From NCBI GenBank assembly GCA_017304275.1, contig JAFKKW010000396.1, positions 1-8,233 on the forward strand: DNA of 8,233 nucleotides, written 5' to 3'. The stretch comes from Hyphomicrobiales bacterium (lineage in GTDB: Bacteria > Pseudomonadota > Alphaproteobacteria > Rhizobiales > Hyphomicrobiaceae). This document shows positions 5,706 to 8,233 of the stretch, in pieces (positions within the stretch are counted from its first letter, which is position 1; each line of letters starts with the position of its first letter). The position numbers and the translations under genes were made by a program. The notes below the pieces were generated by a model. That model did not search any database and was not told where the DNA came from. It saw only the letters and a list, made by a program, of their open reading frames with translations.

Positions 5706-6857
5706 ATGCCGACTCTCGCTCATTCGCTCGCCGCAACGACCCGCGCCGCCCGCACGGTCAACGTCCCGCTCGGCGGACGCGCCTACGACGTTCTGATCGG
5801 CCCGGACCTTCTCGCGGAGGCGGGGCGCCTCGTCGCTGGTCGCCTGGGCAAAGCCCGTTGCGGCATCGTCACCGACGAGAATGTCGCACGGCATCATCTC
5901 GCGGCGCTGGAGGTTAGCCTGAAGGCGGAAGGCCGTCACAAGGGCTCCATCGTGCTTCCCGCGGGCGAGCCGACCAAGAGCTTCCGCGAGTTGGGACCCT
6001 TGTGCGAGCGGCTGCTCGAGATGGGTCTCGAGCGCGGCGATCTCGTCGTCGCCTTCGGCGGCGGCGTCATCGGCGATCTCGCCGGGTTCGCGGCTGGCAT
6101 CCTGCGCCGCGGCGTGCGCTTCGTGCAGATCCCGACCACGTTGCTTGCCCAGGTCGACAGCTCCGTCGGCGGCAAGACCGGCATCAACACGCCGCAGGGC
6201 AAGAACCTGATCGGCGTCTTTCACCAGCCCGCGCTGGTCATTGCCGACACCGATGTCCTGAAGACGCTGCCCGCCCGCGAGATGCGTGCCGGTTACGCGG
6301 AGGTCGTGAAATACGGCCTGCTCGGCGACGCGGGGTTCTTCGGCTGGCTGGAGCAGGCTTATGACGGAATTTTCTCCTACGACCAGGAAACGCTCGTCAC
6401 CGCCATCGAGACCAGCGTCAAGGCCAAGGCCGCCATCGTTGCCCGCGACGAGCACGAGACCGGCGACCGCGCGCTTCTGAACCTCGGGCATACCTTCGGC
6501 CACGCGCTCGAAGCCTGGACCGGATACTCGGATCGCCTGCTGCACGGCGAAGGGGTGGCCATCGGCATCTGCCTCGCGTTCCGCTTCTCCGAGGGCCTCG
6601 GGCTCTGTCCGGCCGGCACGGCGGAGCGCGTCACGCGTCATATCGCGGCCGTCGGTCTTCCGACCCGCCTCTCCGATATCCCGGGCGGTAAGGCCGACGC
6701 CGATGAGCTGGTGCGCCTGATGGGACAGGATAAGAAGGTCAAGGACGGCCGCCTGACGTTCATCCTCGTCCGCGGCATCGGCGAAGCGTTCATCTCGCGC
6801 GATATTGACGAGGCAACCGTGCGTGATTTCCTCGCCCGCGAGATTGCAACGTCGTGA
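5706..6857 (+). CDS. aroB: 3-dehydroquinate synthase
   Basis: AroB converts DAHP to 3-dehydroquinate using NAD and a divalent metal, step two of the shikimate pathway. The 383-residue product carries the family's central block: AFGGGVIGDLAGFAAG (117-132) for NAD binding, IPTTLLAQVDSSVGGKTGIN (142-161) with active Lys157 and Asn161, and KNLIGVFHQP. Metal ligands are recognisable as Glu199 (AGYAEVVKYGLL), His262 (LNLGHTFGHALE) and His280 (LLHGEGVAIG), followed by the C-terminal DKK motif (342-344). The ATG at 5706 has a purine-rich AAGAAGATAAAG upstream; an in-frame TTG at 5670 would add 12 charged residues and is less likely. The stop TGA overlaps the start of the next gene by one base, implying coupled translation with the CNNM protein. 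Confidence 0.97.
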   Translation: MPTLAHSLAATTRAARTVNVPLGGRAYDVLIGPDLLAEAGRLVAGRLGKARCGIVTDENVARHHLAALEVSLKAEGRHKGSIVLPAGEPTKSFRELGPLCERLLEMGLERGDLVVAFGGGVIGDLAGFAAGILRRGVRFVQIPTTLLAQVDSSVGGKTGINTPQGKNLIGVFHQPALVIADTDVLKTLPAREMRAGYAEVVKYGLLGDAGFFGWLEQAYDGIFSYDQETLVTAIETSVKAKAAIVARDEHETGDRALLNLGHTFGHALEAWTGYSDRLLHGEGVAIGICLAFRFSEGLGLCPAGTAERVTRHIAAVGLPTRLSDIPGGKADADELVRLMGQDKKVKDGRLTFILVRGIGEAFISRDIDEATVRDFLAREIATS

Positions 6858-8233
6858 TGAGCTCGATCGCGTCCCAGCTCCTGATCGCGATTTTTCTGCT
6901 GGCGGCCAACGCGTTCTACGTCGCGGCCGAGTTCGCCCTCGTCAAGAGTCGCGGCTTTCGCGTCAAGGCGATGATCGAGCGCGACGAGATCGGCGCGCGG
7001 CTCGTGCGCGACATCATGAGCAACATAGAGCCCTATCTCGCCTGCTGCCAGCTCGGCATCACGATGGCGTCGCTCGGGCTCGGCTGGGTCGGTGAGCCGG
7101 TGGTCTCGGCGTTGCTGGGGCCGCTGCTGGCGCCGCTCGGGCTGCCGGACTCGGTGTTGCATTTTACCTCGTTTCTCACCGGCTTTCTCGTGTTCTCCTC
7201 GCTCCACATCGTGCTCGGCGAGCAGGTGCCGAAGACCCTGGCGATCCGCCAGCCCGAGCCGGTCTCGCGCTGGATCGCGTATCCGCTGCACATATCCTAT
7301 CGCGTGTTCTACCCGCTCAATTGGCTGCTGAACGGCGCCTCGCGCGCCATTCTCTCGGCGATGGGCGTGCAGGAATCCGCGCAGCACGAGGTCCTGACCG
7401 GCGCCGAGATCGAGGGACTCGTCGGCGAATCCGCCGAGCACGGCAAGATTGCGAGCGGCGAAGCCGAATACATCCAGAACGTCTTTCGTTTCGGCGAGCT
7501 GCAGGTCGCCGACATCATGATCCATCGCACCAAGATGGAGACCTTCGACGTTGCCGACAGCCCGCAGGCGATCATCGACGAGGTTCTGCGCTCTCAATAT
7601 ACGCGCGTGCCGATCTGGAAGGACGAGCCCGAGAATATCGTCGGCATGCTCAATACCAAGGATCTTCTGGGCGCGCTCGCGGCAGCCAATTGGGACGTGA
7701 GCAAGCTCGATGTCATGAGCATCGCCGCGACGCCGTGGTTCGTGCCCGACACGACCACCCTCAAGGATCAGCTCGCGCAGTTCCTGAAGCGCAAGGCGCA
7801 GATGGCCATGGTGGTGGACGAGTACGGCGAGGTGCAGGGCCTGATCACGCTCGAGGACATCCTCGAGGAGATCGTCGGCCAGATCACCGACGAGCACGAC
7901 ACCGCCGAGCTGCACATCCGTCCGCAGGCCGACGGCACCGTCAATGTCGACGGTTCGGTCCCGGTGCGAGACCTCAACCGCCACATGGACTGGGACCTGC
8001 CGGAGGATGAGGCGACCACCGTCGCCGGGCTCGTCGTACACGAGGCGCAGATGATCCCGGAGCCGGGTCAGATATTCACCTTCTACGGCTATCGCATGGA
8101 GATCCTGCGCCGCTCGCGCTTCTCCATCGGCCCGGGCTATCTCGACAACGTGCTCGAGGATCTGCCCTTTGCCATGCTACTGGTCGATGCCGGCATGCAC
8201 ATCCACTATGCCAACCTCAACGCCGACACCATG
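6857..8233 (+). CDS. CNNM/CBS/CorC membrane protein with apparent C-terminal PAS domain (partial, runs off right edge)
   Basis: The frame is open for 459 codons from ATG 6857 to the last base. Order of domains: an N-terminal CNNM (DUF21) membrane domain, about residues 1-165, with hydrophobic stretches near 5-25 and 103-122 and the family block LACCQLGITMASLGLGWVGEP; a CBS pair about 205-345, including ADIMIHRTKM and VVDEYGEVQGLITLEDILEEIVG; and a CorC_HlyC domain about 355-420, ending PEPGQIFTFYGYRMEILRR. CNNM-CBS-CorC proteins (hemolysin family, CorC/YtfL-like) are implicated in magnesium or other cation export at the inner membrane. Most stop around 10 residues after this point. Here the frame goes on: residues 428-459 (GYLDNVLEDLPFAMLLVDAG, then MHIHYANLNADTM) look like the first helix and strands of a PAS domain. 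The start overlaps the aroB stop by one base (TGATG); GTG 6854 is an adjacent alternative. What follows the PAS start is unknown. Confidence 0.88.
   Translation, partial: MSSIASQLLIAIFLLAANAFYVAAEFALVKSRGFRVKAMIERDEIGARLVRDIMSNIEPYLACCQLGITMASLGLGWVGEPVVSALLGPLLAPLGLPDSVLHFTSFLTGFLVFSSLHIVLGEQVPKTLAIRQPEPVSRWIAYPLHISYRVFYPLNWLLNGASRAILSAMGVQESAQHEVLTGAEIEGLVGESAEHGKIASGEAEYIQNVFRFGELQVADIMIHRTKMETFDVADSPQAIIDEVLRSQYTRVPIWKDEPENIVGMLNTKDLLGALAAANWDVSKLDVMSIAATPWFVPDTTTLKDQLAQFLKRKAQMAMVVDEYGEVQGLITLEDILEEIVGQITDEHDTAELHIRPQADGTVNVDGSVPVRDLNRHMDWDLPEDEATTVAGLVVHEAQMIPEPGQIFTFYGYRMEILRRSRFSIGPGYLDNVLEDLPFAMLLVDAGMHIHYANLNADTM

Noticed and set aside
5664..6641. A 325-codon open frame on the minus strand opposite aroB
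   Set aside because: The plus strand carries a complete AroB with all metal and NAD ligands; the minus frame has no family features.
6638..8041. A 467-codon open frame on the minus strand opposite the aroB end and the CNNM gene
   Set aside because: It is a shadow of the CNNM/CBS/CorC frame, with low-complexity Arg/Asp/His composition and no recognisable domain.
8096..8233. A separate PAS-protein gene starting at the in-frame ATG 8096
   Set aside because: There is no stop between the CorC domain and the PAS-like part, no intergenic space, and the ATG lies inside the conserved CorC closing motif. A single fused product is simpler.

Overview
The window is GC-rich (roughly two thirds G+C) and reads as chromosome of an alphaproteobacterium, most likely of the Hyphomicrobiales (Rhizobiales). 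The reasons are protein sequence style (AccA with a YLDFEKP start, an aroK-aroB pair followed by a CNNM/CorC protein, XerD beside them), the codon bias, and a pair of short palindromic repeats of the TGGA-CCCGG...CCGGG-TGACG type common in that group. The taxonomic call is inference from memory of these families, not a search result.

Left half, all on the minus strand, listed in transcription order from the centre outwards: a 52-residue single-membrane-span protein (4820-4662), a secreted helical-repeat protein of unknown function overlapping it by ATGA (4665-2959), xerD 12 bases later (2946-2002), a 300-base spacer carrying an inverted pair of palindromic repeats and a probable accA promoter, accA (about 1683-700), a short spacer, and the 5' part of a YafK-type L,D-transpeptidase lipoprotein that runs off the left edge (553-1).

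Right half, all on the plus strand, divergent from the first group across a 255-base control region: aroK (5076-5657), aroB (5706-6857), and a CNNM/CBS/CorC membrane protein overlapping the aroB stop by one base (from 6857) that is still open at the right edge.

Functionally these are mostly housekeeping genes: steps 2 and 5 of the shikimate pathway, the first committed step of fatty acid synthesis, chromosome dimer resolution and cell-wall modification. The most unusual item is the last gene. Its reading frame does not stop where CorC-type proteins normally end; within a few residues it passes in frame into what looks like the start of a PAS sensor domain, suggesting a fused transporter-like/sensor protein. 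I saw no CRISPR array, tRNA, rRNA, insertion sequence or phage gene.
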